Below are positions 32,270 to 42,168 of a stretch of DNA of 64,000 nt, in pieces. The position numbers and the translations under genes were made by a program. Within the stretch, counting starts at the first letter, position 1. Each line of letters begins with the position of its first letter. Origin of the DNA: Isochrysis galbana (Eukaryota; Haptophyta; Isochrysidales; Isochrysidaceae); contig CM030940.1 of NCBI GenBank assembly GCA_018136815.1, forward strand, positions 1,128,113-1,192,112, given 5' to 3'. Below the pieces are notes generated by a model. The model did not search any database and was not told where the DNA came from. It was given only the letters and a program-made list of their open reading frames with translations.

Positions 32270-33150
32270 CTACTGTGGCGGGCCGGCATGTGACACCCTT
32301 TTTCCTTACGCACGGGCCGGGCTGGCCTAGTGTTTCCTGTGCTCTTCTTCTTCGACGCCCTTCTCGTTGGGGCGCTCGCCGTCATGGACAACCAAAACTG
32401 ACGCTCTATGGCTACAACACGCGAGCATGTCGACTCCCGGCTCGCTTGCAACTCTGCGTTGCATGCAATACGTTCCATCTTGAACCTCCCACCCTTGGGC
32501 GGAGTGTGAGCTGTGTGGGTTGCATGTGTTGTATGTGGATCTGTCAGTAAGAAAGGGTAGCCCATATGTGTATGAGCACGCGCGTGACATCTGTGCGCGT
32601 CTGAGGGTGAGCTCGCTTGTTGTGTTGTGTATCGTCTCCTGTCTGTTGGTAGTTGGTGTGTTGGTGGTGCGAGGGGCGGGAATACCGGGTGTTGTGTGTG
32701 CACACGCCTTTCGCTTTGCACTCACTCGGCCATGGCCGTTGGGCTTTTTGAGGTAAGAGCGGTCAACACACTGCTAGCTAGATACGACGCCATCCCGGTT
32801 TGCACCGGATGCGGATGAAAGCGGTGACCGAGTAGTGTTATTGTGCAGCTGCTAAAGTAAGGTCACCTTCTGTGTTCCGTCGAAAGTGGGACCGCAACAC
32901 GATTGACAACAACAACAACCTCCTTCAGCCCCTGCCCTTTGGCACTTTGGCAGGGGCTGAGCAATCAACACTCCTGTCCAGACACTCGCTAGGCGCGCGA
33001 CGCGCGCCGCACGCATTCGCCTGCTCTGGCTCCCCATCGTACTGACCCCCCCTTCACCACAGAGCCACAGACCACCCGAGCCGCCAGGAAGGCACCTAGA
33101 CCTAGGGCCGGCGAGGCGAGCGAGGGAGAGAGGGGAGCGACGATACGACG
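32270..33150. other. Intergenic, no gene recognised
   Basis: The 3' flank of PP4R3. Contains GT-rich stretches (32500-32720) and an AACAACAACAAC run at 32907. Open frames are short and unsupported. Confidence 0.4.
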
Positions 33151-33159
33151 GGAGAGCCG

Positions 33160-33480
33160 AAGCGATCGACAGTTACGAAGAAGGGTTAGTAGAAGTAAGG
33201 AGGGAATCTACAACACTTCCCGCGCAATGATGAAAACAAGGGTCAAGAAGTAGGCTAACCGCTGGCCGCTGGGGGAGAACCCACGACGGCGAACGCCTGC
33301 GACGAGAACGAGGACGAGTGCGGGGGAGGACAAGGGCACGGAGGGACCCAGTCGATCGCCAAGCACAAGGACCAGGCTTGGGAATCAGGATGCACAGGCT
33401 ACAAGGAGGCGCATCCAGGCAAGGTGCGAGTAACGAGTTACGAGTGGCGAGTGGCGAGTAGAACGACTAAGGCAGGTCCT
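33160..33480 (+). repeat. Dispersed repeat, copy 1 (second copy 57655-57990)
   Basis: Same orientation and order as 57655-57990. Shared blocks include CGATCGACAGTTAC, AGTAGAAGTAAGGAGGGAAT, ACCCACGACGGCGAA, GACGAGAACGAGGACGAGTG, CACAAGGACCAGGC, TGGGAATCAGGATGCAC and AGGCTACAAGGAGGCGCA. At the second site it lies next to retrotransposon gag remnants, so it may be an LTR or leader of a related element. Confidence 0.75.
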
Positions 33481-33615
33481 CTCATGGAGAAGGCCAACCA
33501 ACCGAGGCGAGACTGCAGCGTCATCACACCCGATACACTGTGCAATAACGTCTTCGACCAAGGCATGTGCGCCAAAAGGTGTGTCTCCATGGAAGACGAG
33601 CATACTACTCGGGTT

Positions 33616-34525
33616 TCAGATACGATCGATGGTTTGAATCTGTGGTGGCGGCGGTACCGTCACGACGTGTGGAAGCATTCCCTGAACACTACGATACACC
33701 TTGTGACCGTGTTGGAGGTGGAAAGCTTCAATGAGCGGATCCAGTACTTGTTCTGTGATCTCCGAGACAAATTCGTCATGAAGGGTACCAGACACCTTAA
33801 TGGGTGTATTGAACAATCTTGCAAGTGCATGTTTTGCACGTTTCGGGACCCAGGCTTTCAGAGATGGGGGCACGAATTTAGAGCTCCTCGTAGTGATGCG
33901 TATCTTCCCCAGGAGACCCAATACTAGTCGGTATTTCTGTACAAATGTGTTGACACCTTCTACCTCGTCTACGAAAGAGAATGAAGACATTTCAGCAAAT
34001 GTCTTTACCAATCGATCTACTTTTTGTTGATCCTCTTCATGGACGTTATAGTCGTTGATGATCGTATACAACTTTTGTGGATCACCTACGCCACCCACCG
34101 ACGTACATCTAAGAACAAGTAGTAGCGGGTTTTTAGCTAGGGTTACGTCGATTTTCACGGGCTTTGATGGCGCGAACTTCTTCTCTCTGGCGTGTTCTGC
34201 TAAACTGCCTGCCCTGCCGTCTGTGGATACTGCTCTGGCTTCTGTGGCTCTCGCTTCTGTTCTGTCGATCCTTGAACAACTCCAATGTGTTCTTTACGCA
34301 CCAGAAATGCCCGCGAGAGGATGCCTCCATCAGTGAAGTGGTCTGATGGTAATCATCTACATACATGAAGTCGATGTCCTGACCCAAGTCCTCTATAGGT
34401 GGGAATTGATTCGTAGTGCAATACTCCCACAGAAGCTTCCCGTTGCGACGTCCAGACAGGTGAGGTGACGCTTGACGGGTCTCTTCGTCTGGTTCCATAG
34501 GACGCTTCACAGAAGAGGAGGCCAT
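33616..34525 (-). CDS. Hypothetical protein, broken into two overlapping frames
   Basis: The frame from ATG 34525 (MASSSVKRPMEPDEETRQA) runs to a stop at 34133 (130 residues). A second frame is open from about 34280 to 33616 and continues with EKKFAPSKPVKIDVTLAKNP, LYTIINDYNVHEEDQQKVD and a C-terminus VTVPPPPQIQTIDRI. The two overlap around 34150-34270, so a single frameshift or an unrecognised intron would join them into roughly 290-300 residues. I recognise no domain. The sequence is not low-complexity, apart from an RTEARATEARA-type stretch, which argues for a real gene or a transposon ORF. A 19-bp minisatellite lies just upstream. Confidence 0.5.
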
Positions 34526-34547
34526 CGCGATTCTGGTACGCGGGGAG

Positions 34548-34728
34548 GGGAGAGGAGGGCTCTGAAGGGAGAGGAGGGCTCTGAAGGGAGAGGAGGGCTC
34601 TGAAGGGAGAGGAGGGCTCTGAAGGGAGAGGAGGGCTCTGAAGGGAGAGGAGGGCTCTGAAGGGAGAGGAGGGCTCTGAAGGGAGAGGAGGGCTCTGAAG
34701 GGAGAGGAGGGCTCTGAAGGGAGAGGGG
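34548..34728. repeat. 19-bp minisatellite A (9 units)
   Basis: Nine near-perfect units of GGCTCTGAAGGGAGAGGAG, period 19. Their near-identity indicates recent expansion. Confidence 0.95.
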
Positions 34729-34770
34729 GGCTGGTAGGCAATGCAGGGCGGCAGCGGCAGGGGGGCGGAG

Positions 34771-34974
34771 AACTGCTCAACTGCAGGGCAACTGCTCAAC
34801 TGCAGGGCAACTGCTCAACTGCAGGGCAACTGCTCAACTGCAGGGCAACTGCTCAACTGCAGGGCAACTGCTCAACTGCAGGGCAACTGCTCAACTGCAG
34901 GGCAACTGCTCAACTGCAGGGCAACTGCTCAACTGCAGGGCAACTGCTCAACTGCAGGGCAACTGCTCACCCTC
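34771..34974. repeat. 19-bp minisatellite B (10.5 units)
   Basis: Ten perfect units of AACTGCTCAACTGCAGGGC plus a partial unit, period 19. It starts about 40 bp after minisatellite A and has an unrelated unit. It contains CTGCAG and the inverted pair AACTGC/GCAGTT. Confidence 0.95.
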
Positions 34975-34989
34975 GTCTCCTCCATATAG

Positions 34990-35580
34990 ACGTGTGACGA
35001 AACTTATTGTCTGCTTTTACGCGGTCGGTGCTCTTTGGTGTAACTCATTAGTGCTCTTTGGTGTGAGACGTGGATCGTGAATTCCAACGAGATATCGACC
35101 CTGCCCCCAAGTCGAGTGAATGGAGTCAGACCACGTGTGGGTTTCAACATGTGAAGTGTCAAGTTGAGTCAAGTAACCTCCAGGTGACAACGAAAGGTGT
35201 TAGCAGGGATGGGGATAATTGAACGCTTTTGGTCTGTCCCATATTTGACGGAACGCGACCTTTGGCAGTCAGCCTCTAGGCCTGTAGTAAGCAACGGCAA
35301 AAGCGGCGGCGGCGATGGGCTAGTAAATGGGGGCGGCGGCGGCGGCAGCGCGGCAGCGCTCCCCCGGTGACGTCAGAAGTCAACATTCAAAGGGGTCTGC
35401 AGATGGGTGACGTCAGAAGTCAACATTCAAAGGGGTCTGCAGATGGCTGACTGCGATGAAATTTCGGCACGCGTCCCACCCGATTGGCGTGACTGTCCGG
35501 GTGGCCCCTGTGTATTTGCTGATTTGCTGTCAGGTGGAGGTGAGTTGATCCGTTGCGAATTTCACGTGAACAACATGCAC
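34990..35580. other. Intergenic with a 40-bp tandem duplication (35367-35446)
   Basis: No gene supported. A perfect 40-bp unit is repeated twice (35367-35406 and 35407-35446). Each copy starts GTGACGTCAGAAGTCAACAT and so carries TGACGTCA, the palindromic CRE/bZIP core. A GGC-repeat stretch lies at 35300-35360. Confidence 0.6.
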
Positions 35581-36511
35581 CTGTACTCTAAGGCTAGTAA
35601 CCGGATAGCTGGGTTATCTAGATACCCAGCTACTCACCACCCATTTCCACTACCCACCTCCATGCGGGTAGGGGCGTCTCTCCTACCCACTGGGTTTGGG
35701 TAGTGAAACGTCACTATTCAGGATACTCATGCGAGTAGGGCGGCGGGGCCGCCCTCTAATTAATTTAATAGCAGTGCGCGCGCGCTACCGCGCGCGTGCC
35801 AACAGCCGCTTGTGTCGCGTTTTTGGCTCTATCGGGCGCATGCTGTAGTAGCAATAGCTTCCTAGCTACACTGTGTACTGTGTGTTGTGCCTCTGCACAA
35901 ATGAATTGGATATACATAGAGTAATACACATGATCAACACACGCACTGCACACGCATATGCGCACGCAGCACGCACACAGCACACAGCGGCGCAAGTGCA
36001 AAGATGCCTCGCGCGACAAAGGAGAACACAAACACACACACTCCGACTCTGCTCACGGGGACACTCATGGGCAATTATGTGCCGCGAGCAAGGCGTGCTC
36101 TAGAGTGTCATCACGTTGACTGCGTCATGATTCTCAGATCGAGAAATAGAACACCTCCAGCTCAAGCTACAAGCATGTGGTGGATTGTGAATTGTGGAGC
36201 AAATCCAAAAAGCAAAAAGCTTAATTAAAGCTTGGAGACTGGGCTTGAATAGGCCTGTTGGAGACGTATTGGGGTATTGATTACATGGTGTATGGTGCAA
36301 TTAGCTATGGTGCAAATATGTGGGGGCGTGGACGCCCTAGCAGCCTAGCCGGGTATCTGGATACCCAGAATACCCAGATGCTTTTTCCACTACCACTATC
36401 TAACCAGATAGGGGGTGGTCACTACCACTATCTAACCAATTAGGCTTGGGTGAACTACCCACAATATCCGGTTAGGCCCAAATCAAAGTGGTTACTAGCC
36501 TTACTGTACTC
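35581..36511. mobile_element. Non-autonomous DNA transposon, 8-bp TSD (hAT-like MITE)
   Basis: CTGTACTC at 35581-35588 and 36504-36511 is a perfect 8-bp target-site duplication. The element between (35589-36503, 915 bp) has perfect 14-bp terminal inverted repeats TAAGGCTAGTAACC / GGTTACTAGCCTTA. Subterminal GGGTA/TACCC motifs recur near both ends. No transposase ORF. An 8-bp duplication with short inverted repeats fits hAT-type transposition. It ends about 115 bp before the VPS9 gene's ATG. Confidence 0.8.
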
Positions 36512-36618
36512 CTATAGTGTCGGACCAGCCATGCAACACAGCCTGGGAAGCGATAGCCTCTACTCTATTTTAGGAGAGGAGAGAATACTCTAAGAGAAAA
36601 TCCGAGGCCCATCGCAGG

Positions 36619-38274
36619 ATGGAGGCGGCGGCGGCGGGCGAGGCCTCCGCCGTCCCCTCCTCTCGCCTCGGCTCACTGCGACGGGCGGTGCGATGGCCCG
36701 CCGAGCCGGACAGCTTGACCGTTGGTCCATCGCCCGTCGTTACCGCCGCCGCCGCCAAGCTCGCCACGCTCCTCCCGGCCTGGCCGCGTCGAGCACCACA
36801 CACTACTGAGCGACCCCCTTCGCTCCAGCAGGCGATGGAGCAGAGCGAGCAGCTCCTCAGGGTGCTCAATAGCCCGCCAACCGCACCTCCATTCGCTGAC
36901 TCTAATTACGACGGATCTCTACCAGAAATCACGACAGAGGCCACGGCAGCGGCCTCGGAGCGCCGAACGTGGAAAGAGGCTGCTCAGCGCAATCATGGCA
37001 AGGACGGATACCACTTTGGCGATCTGACTCGTTTGATCGCGGCATCAGTGGGCGGTTCGGGCGCGACCACGAAGCTTGCTCGCATCTTCGGGTATACAGC
37101 CGCCCAGGATGCATCGGAAGCGCCCGGTGGCACTGCGCCTAGTCCGGCGGATCGAGACGCTGCCTCAGAAAGTGGGGATGCCCAACCAGAGGGTGTACTT
37201 GCTTCATTATCTCAAATGCCCATCGAGTCGCAGAAGCAATGGCTCGAGGCAGCGGCGAGGGACCCCACTTGTGCGCACATAGATGAGATTCGCAATGCCA
37301 TTCGTCGGGAGGTTCTGGACGCAGCACGTCCGACAGGCGCCGCTCTCACCATCGCAATATCTCGCTTTCTTGGGACGCATTCTAATGGGCAAGACAGCAA
37401 GCGCACAAGCAGTGGCGCCGCGTTTGATGACGGCAGTGCTGTGCCAACCGGCGAGCGGGCAGGGGTGATCAAAAGAATTGTGATAAAATCAGGCTCAGCG
37501 CGACCTGGGCCTGACGTGGCTGCGGCTGCCGCTGCAGGTTTGCGCCACGAAATCGCATTGCTTGAGCCCATGCTTCTATCCCGTTTGCCGCCTGCCGTAG
37601 CTCAGTCGGTGGTGTGGTCGACTTTTGCGCGGACGATGGTTGAGGGCGCGATGATGAGGGGCTGCTGGGGTGTCGTGGCAGAGCTGTTCGCGGCGCGAGA
37701 TCGCGACAAAGTGAGCAGGCTGGCGGAGCTCTGCCATCAAATGCGCTTTACGCTACCGTGCGACACCGGCCTGCCTCCTTCGTTGTGGGCGATGCCTAGT
37801 GAAGCACGGGTTGACGCCGATGCACTCGAGAGGCTTCGCTGTACCGATTTATCAGACGCGCGGCTTCCGTACGCGCCTGCGATTCGAACCCTCCGCACAC
37901 TTTTGCACGCGCGAACAGCGAGGGAGAAAGCCACCATCTTGCTAGATGTATGTGAGCAAGTGGCAGGTGGGGCACAACACTCGGCTCAAATGTTTCAAGC
38001 AGAAGAAGGCAGCGCTCAAGTCTCTGGCGGCCAACTTGCTCTTGGGGCAGAGGATCTTCTGCCAATTGTTGCATATGTGGTGCTTCGCTCCCGTGTCTCT
38101 GTCCTGCCTGCGGAGATAGATCTGATCGCGGAACTGATGCCAAGCGAGCTCGCTTTTGGCGGCGAAGGCTACGCTCTCACTACGATGCAATGCGCGTGCC
38201 ATGTCTTGCTCAGCACGCGCTTCTGCGAAGGGATGGAACCGGCTTGGCAAGTTGGACAGCCTCCTCAAAGGTAG
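36619..38274 (+). CDS. VPS9-domain protein (putative Rab5-type GEF)
   Basis: A 551-residue frame with ATG at 36619. The N-terminal ~400 residues are Ala/Ser/Pro-rich with an acidic segment and no recognised domain. Residues about 415-540 resemble a VPS9 domain, the guanine-nucleotide exchange module for Rab5-family GTPases in endosomal trafficking. The support is LRTLLHARTAREKATILLDV (helical lead-in), then GAEDLLPIVAYVVLRSRVSV, which corresponds to the conserved GAD(D/E)xLPxxxYVxxxA core. EIDLIAEL and GGEGYALTTMQCACHVL follow, equivalent to the GExxYxxTxxxxA end. The Asp of the GAD core is present as GAED. A single exon is assumed. The C-terminal PAWQVGQPPQR is short. A hAT-like MITE lies directly upstream. 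Confidence 0.78.
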   Translation: MEAAAAGEASAVPSSRLGSLRRAVRWPAEPDSLTVGPSPVVTAAAAKLATLLPAWPRRAPHTTERPPSLQQAMEQSEQLLRVLNSPPTAPPFADSNYDGSLPEITTEATAAASERRTWKEAAQRNHGKDGYHFGDLTRLIAASVGGSGATTKLARIFGYTAAQDASEAPGGTAPSPADRDAASESGDAQPEGVLASLSQMPIESQKQWLEAAARDPTCAHIDEIRNAIRREVLDAARPTGAALTIAISRFLGTHSNGQDSKRTSSGAAFDDGSAVPTGERAGVIKRIVIKSGSARPGPDVAAAAAAGLRHEIALLEPMLLSRLPPAVAQSVVWSTFARTMVEGAMMRGCWGVVAELFAARDRDKVSRLAELCHQMRFTLPCDTGLPPSLWAMPSEARVDADALERLRCTDLSDARLPYAPAIRTLRTLLHARTAREKATILLDVCEQVAGGAQHSAQMFQAEEGSAQVSGGQLALGAEDLLPIVAYVVLRSRVSVLPAEIDLIAELMPSELAFGGEGYALTTMQCACHVLLSTRFCEGMEPAWQVGQPPQR

Positions 38275-39062
38275 CAGGACAGCAACGGTACTGGTAGTCA
38301 AGGATGCATAGGCGCACTGCTGCGCCATGCACATCGCAAACGCACACATCCACTCACAAACTCTTGTATCTTCTGGATAAGGGCCTCAGCAGCGTGATGC
38401 ACACATGCTCTTGCTAATGCCGTCTCTCTCTCGATGAGGTACTCAGCCGCGCCACCTCACCATCATGACAGCATGGGCATCATGGTTGCGTTGCCGCGTG
38501 CCATGTGACTATCCGCTACTTGACTCCTTTCCGTGCTCGGCCCACCCAACCTACCTCCCTCGTCCCGCCTCCGGCTGCAGCGACGCCCATGTAGCAGCGT
38601 ACGTACATCAGCCCCTACACCCGCACTGCTACACACTAGACGAGGAAAGTGTGATTGTATATGCATGAGTTTTCAATCTGAGCAATGTGTGTGTGTGGGG
38701 GGGGGGGGGGGGCACCATGAAGCTGAAGCACGGCAGTCGCCCCCCCCTACGGAGTGTGATTGTGTGTGCCCACTCAGTCCGGACGTGCACCTTGAGTCAG
38801 ACTTGTCTTCATTGCGCTTGCGCAGTAGCGCTTGGTTTTACCCACTGAGAGTGCACGCTCTTTGGGGGGTGAGACAAGGGGTCACCCACTTTTACATGAG
38901 TTAGTTTGATTGTGCTTCGATTTTTGTCCGTTTGTTCAAGCAACAAGCAAGCTTGTTTTGGGCCTGATCACCCTATGACTCGCGTGGACGCTCGACTTGA
39001 GTAGGGGGGTGTCGCGTCCAGAGTATTTTTATACTCTATCCACATGCGATATTGATGCGTAG
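38275..39062. other. Intergenic, no gene recognised
   Basis: The 3' flank of the VPS9 gene. Contains a G-run at 38697-38712 preceded by GTGTGTGT. No supported coding frame. Confidence 0.4.
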
Positions 39063-39215
39063 TGTTAGGGCGGTCCAACAGTGATGTATAACTACTAACA
39101 TGTGGGGGGGGGCTGCGCATTTGCTTGGACCGTCCTCCCAAGCCAAAAAAAAACTCCAGGGGGGCTCACCTGCCGCCACGAAGAATTCGCGAGGACAATG
39201 GTGGGTTTTACCGCC
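39063..39215. repeat. Dispersed MITE-like repeat, copy 2
   Basis: Related to 2879-3031: TGTTAGGGCGGTCC, TAACTACTAAC, GACCGTCCTCCCAAGCC, an A-run, CACGAAGAATTCGC, ending GGGTTTTACCGCCCCC. AGGGCGGT and ACCGCCC form short inverted ends. Confidence 0.4.
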
Positions 39216-40162
39216 CCCCTCGCCCTCCGTCTGTACACGCGCTGGGCTCTAACTAACAGTAAAAAGAACTGGCGGTCGCGCCCAGGGGCCGATAAGGTTA
39301 TTTCGGGGCGGTTGTTTCATGCGACACGCGATTCCCCCGAGATCCGTCCGCGCTATCGGGCGCCCGACCTTCATCTGGTGCCTAGAGCTAGAGCGGGAGG
39401 GGACGTCACCCGCGGAGCACCCCGGGCACCCCACAGCGCGTGCACACGGCTGCCTTGGCCACAGAGGAGTCCGCCCTAACCACCCCGACCCCCGACCCGC
39501 CCCTCGCAGGAATCGCCCGCGTTCGTACTCGACAACGACCTCTACCTCCTCGACGCTGGGGCCGTCGACGCGTGGCTGGCGAGCGCCAATGTCCATGCCG
39601 CCCTCGCGGTGCTCCTCTGCTCGACAGCGCCTCACCCGGCGCTGATCGACGAGGCTCGGCCCGGGGGGCGGCCGGACCACGCGAACCTGGGGTCTCCGCC
39701 GGAGATCATAAACGCCAGCCGGAGACCATAAACAGCCTACATTGTCATTGCCAACGTTGTATTTGTATTTGTCATTGCGATTGTCAATAGTCTAGGAACA
39801 AGTAATGACACTCACACGACTCACTCTCATAAATATACGGGTAGTGCCTCGACCTTGATTGATGGAGTGGATGTGCGTGGTGAATGGGGATAGGCTACTA
39901 CAGCTGCTTGGTTGCTTGGCCCCCCACAGTCTAGCCACCGCCGCCACCTCCTTCTCTTCACTCCTTGGCCCCTTACCCAATTGAGACTTGCCACGATCGA
40001 TCAAGCGCACAGCTTGATTCGACGACAACAAAGGGCAGAGGGCAGGGCCAACACGGGCGTGGGATTGTGGCTCGCCACCCACGCCCACTAGGGGTTTGGG
40101 TGGTATTGATGAGTGCCCAGCTCGTGCCCAAAGGCAGAGCGTGGGGATGACCGACAAGCCCC
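39216..40162. other. Intergenic, no gene recognised
   Basis: Overlapping short frames on both strands with no recognisable product. A direct pair GCCGGAGA(C/T)CATAAAC occurs near 39700-39735. Confidence 0.4.
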
Positions 40163-40588
40163 CCGGCTAGCAGGGCTCACCTACAATACTCGCAATACAA
40201 ATGATTACTAGAGGTTGCTCTGTAGTCAACCGTTGATTACTGTTGTGCTCCGAGTAATCAACCTCAGATTACTCTGAAATCTCAGAAATCATATTATGAC
40301 ACTTTAGTGCATTACTCATGGGAGTTGTCCCGAGCCAAAAACAAAACTCCCTGATAGCCTAGTGAAACCTGAAACCCCCCTGGCCCCTGGCTGGTCCCCT
40401 AGTGTACTAGCAGCAGTGTACACGTGTACCTGTTCAGTATCAGCATACAATGTACTATTCCGGCAATGTGCGATCACAGATCCTGCCCCCTCCCCCCTCC
40501 CGCCTCCATTTTTAGCGTTGTAAGTTAGCGTTAGTGTCCAATTGCTTGGCTAATTTAAAATTGGCAATAGTTAGAAGTGGGAACGTGA

Positions 40589-40652
40589 CAACTAAGTTTA
40601 TACTTAGTTCGCCCATGGGGGGGCACGAGCCCCCCCCTCTCTCCACTCCTCG
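40589..40652 (+). mobile_element. SINE-like element, 5' fragment
   Basis: CAACTAAGTTTATACTTAGT hairpin, TCGCCCATGGGGGGGCACGAG and the C-rich segment of the 869-bp family. Similarity ends after CTCCACTCCTC. Confidence 0.65.
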
Positions 40653-40930
40653 TTCGTATAACCAGCCAGTTCCTCCCAGAAATCAAGGATCGCGCAGCCG
40701 TTCTCGGTGAGCAAGTCCGCGTGCCTGGAGACTATTGGACTGGCCGGATGTTAGCAGAGGAGCGCAACACAGCGTATTTGTGCATTGTGCTAGCATACGA
40801 CGCGCTGTACAAGCCCCCCGGCAGTCGTGCACCAGGGGCGGACAATGTTCAGTAGTTTGTTCAGTAGCCATCAGACGTCCGACATGTGTGTATAGACGCA
40901 TTTATATACGTATATAATATATAATAGCTA

Positions 40931-42168
40931 TATATAGCGAGAAGCACAACTATCGTTAAAACGATAGGGTCATGGAGCGCGCGCCGCCGCCCGCTCTCGC
41001 TGCCGCTGCCCTCGCCGCGATGGACGAAGAACTCATAGACACGCCGCTGTCGCCGAAGCGACCGCGCCAGGACGACCCTCCCAACCAGGTGGGCACAGGA
41101 GCCGGCAAGCCACGCCCGCGCATCACCACGAACGCCAAGAACAAAGCTGCCATGCTGGCAGCAGACAGCAAGCAACACACCTACAGCACAACCCACAGCC
41201 ACACCACCCACACCGCACCAGAGGGACGCTCCAACAAGGGAGGCCTCCGGGCCCGGCCCTTACACAGCCGCGATACCGCCCTCGCGCTCCGGCGCGAGGG
41301 GCTGGCCCGTCACCACCACAGGCAGAACCCCAATGGGGAGTTGCCGCACCAAAACAAGGGAAAGATCCAAGAGCACACTGAGGCCCCCAGGAAGGGGGAC
41401 AGGAGACAAAGGAGAGGCGGCACAGGAGGGAGGCCCTCCAGTGACGCCCAGGGACGGGCCGACAATCACGTCGCACGCGCGCGAGAAACGGACGCGACAA
41501 CGGCCCAGGAGGCCCAACACCATGACAACCAACACCAGGAAGGACCACCACAGAGGACAAATCACACAACAACCCCAAAAAGGGGCGACAGAGTCACGGA
41601 AACGTTGGACCCCACGGGCCATAGAAAAACAGGAGCACACAAGAGGCTAACCCCACCCTTCACCCCGACCACGCAGGTGGCACTCCTCGACGAAGACCTA
41701 GAGCCTGAACCTGAAGAGGAGGCCGAATTTCCACACTCTCATAAAATCATCATCATCTTTACGGCGTACGAGAAAGGCCACAAAGCCAAGGACGAAGAAA
41801 TCCTTGGCGCGATCGTCGCGCACCTGAACAAATTGGAAGGTGTAGACCTGGAGCCCGACTTCCTCTCTAAGAGCGCCGCCGGCCCATGGGAGATTCTCGT
41901 CACGGCGGATTGCGCCAACCAGTTCAGGGAGCAATACAAGGATGTTGCGGATTTTCGCAAGGCGGGCATCCCGTGTCCGATTGCGGTTAAGTACCAAACG
42001 CTCGATGAAAAGTTCAACGGACTCCCGCGTGCGTCCAACAAGGCGCTAGCCAGCGCGTACAAGGACGCGTCGGCGCACCTGGTGGTGCGCAATTACAAGT
42101 TCGAGCTAAAGAGCCAGTAGGTGTGTAGCCCAGAATCTTCAGATGTTTTTTTTTATATAGCGAGAAGC
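40931..42168 (+). mobile_element. 1.2-kb non-autonomous LINE derivative with 15-bp TSD
   Basis: TATATAGCGAGAAGC at 40931-40945 and 42154-42168 is a perfect 15-bp target-site duplication. The element starts ACAACTATCGTTAAAACGAT (hairpin) directly before ATGGAGCGCGCGCC and ends with CAGAATCTTCAGATG plus nine T. It retains the 5' end, an ORF1-like frame and the 3' terminus, but lacks endonuclease and RT. Confidence 0.85.
40972..42120 (+). CDS. LINE ORF1-like protein (382 aa)
   Basis: Starts MERAPPPALAAAALAAMDEE. A long basic, His/Thr/Gln-rich disordered middle (residues 50-230) is followed by a folded C-terminal domain (about 255-380). That domain matches the LINE protein at 13189-15507: KLEGVDLEPDFLSKSAAGPW and ADCANQFREQY against ELEGVDPEPDFWARSIAGPW and EDCAQQFQERY. 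It ends NYKFELKSQ, 33 bp before the 3' tract, so the LINE frame was cut short by an internal deletion. It may bind the element RNA, by analogy with ORF1 proteins; this is inference. Confidence 0.75.
   Translation: MERAPPPALAAAALAAMDEELIDTPLSPKRPRQDDPPNQVGTGAGKPRPRITTNAKNKAAMLAADSKQHTYSTTHSHTTHTAPEGRSNKGGLRARPLHSRDTALALRREGLARHHHRQNPNGELPHQNKGKIQEHTEAPRKGDRRQRRGGTGGRPSSDAQGRADNHVARARETDATTAQEAQHHDNQHQEGPPQRTNHTTTPKRGDRVTETLDPTGHRKTGAHKRLTPPFTPTTQVALLDEDLEPEPEEEAEFPHSHKIIIIFTAYEKGHKAKDEEILGAIVAHLNKLEGVDLEPDFLSKSAAGPWEILVTADCANQFREQYKDVADFRKAGIPCPIAVKYQTLDEKFNGLPRASNKALASAYKDASAHLVVRNYKFELKSQ

Noticed and set aside
34741-34989. 82-codon frame across minisatellite B
   Set aside because: It exists only because the 19-bp unit has no stop in any frame; the translation is the repeat itself.
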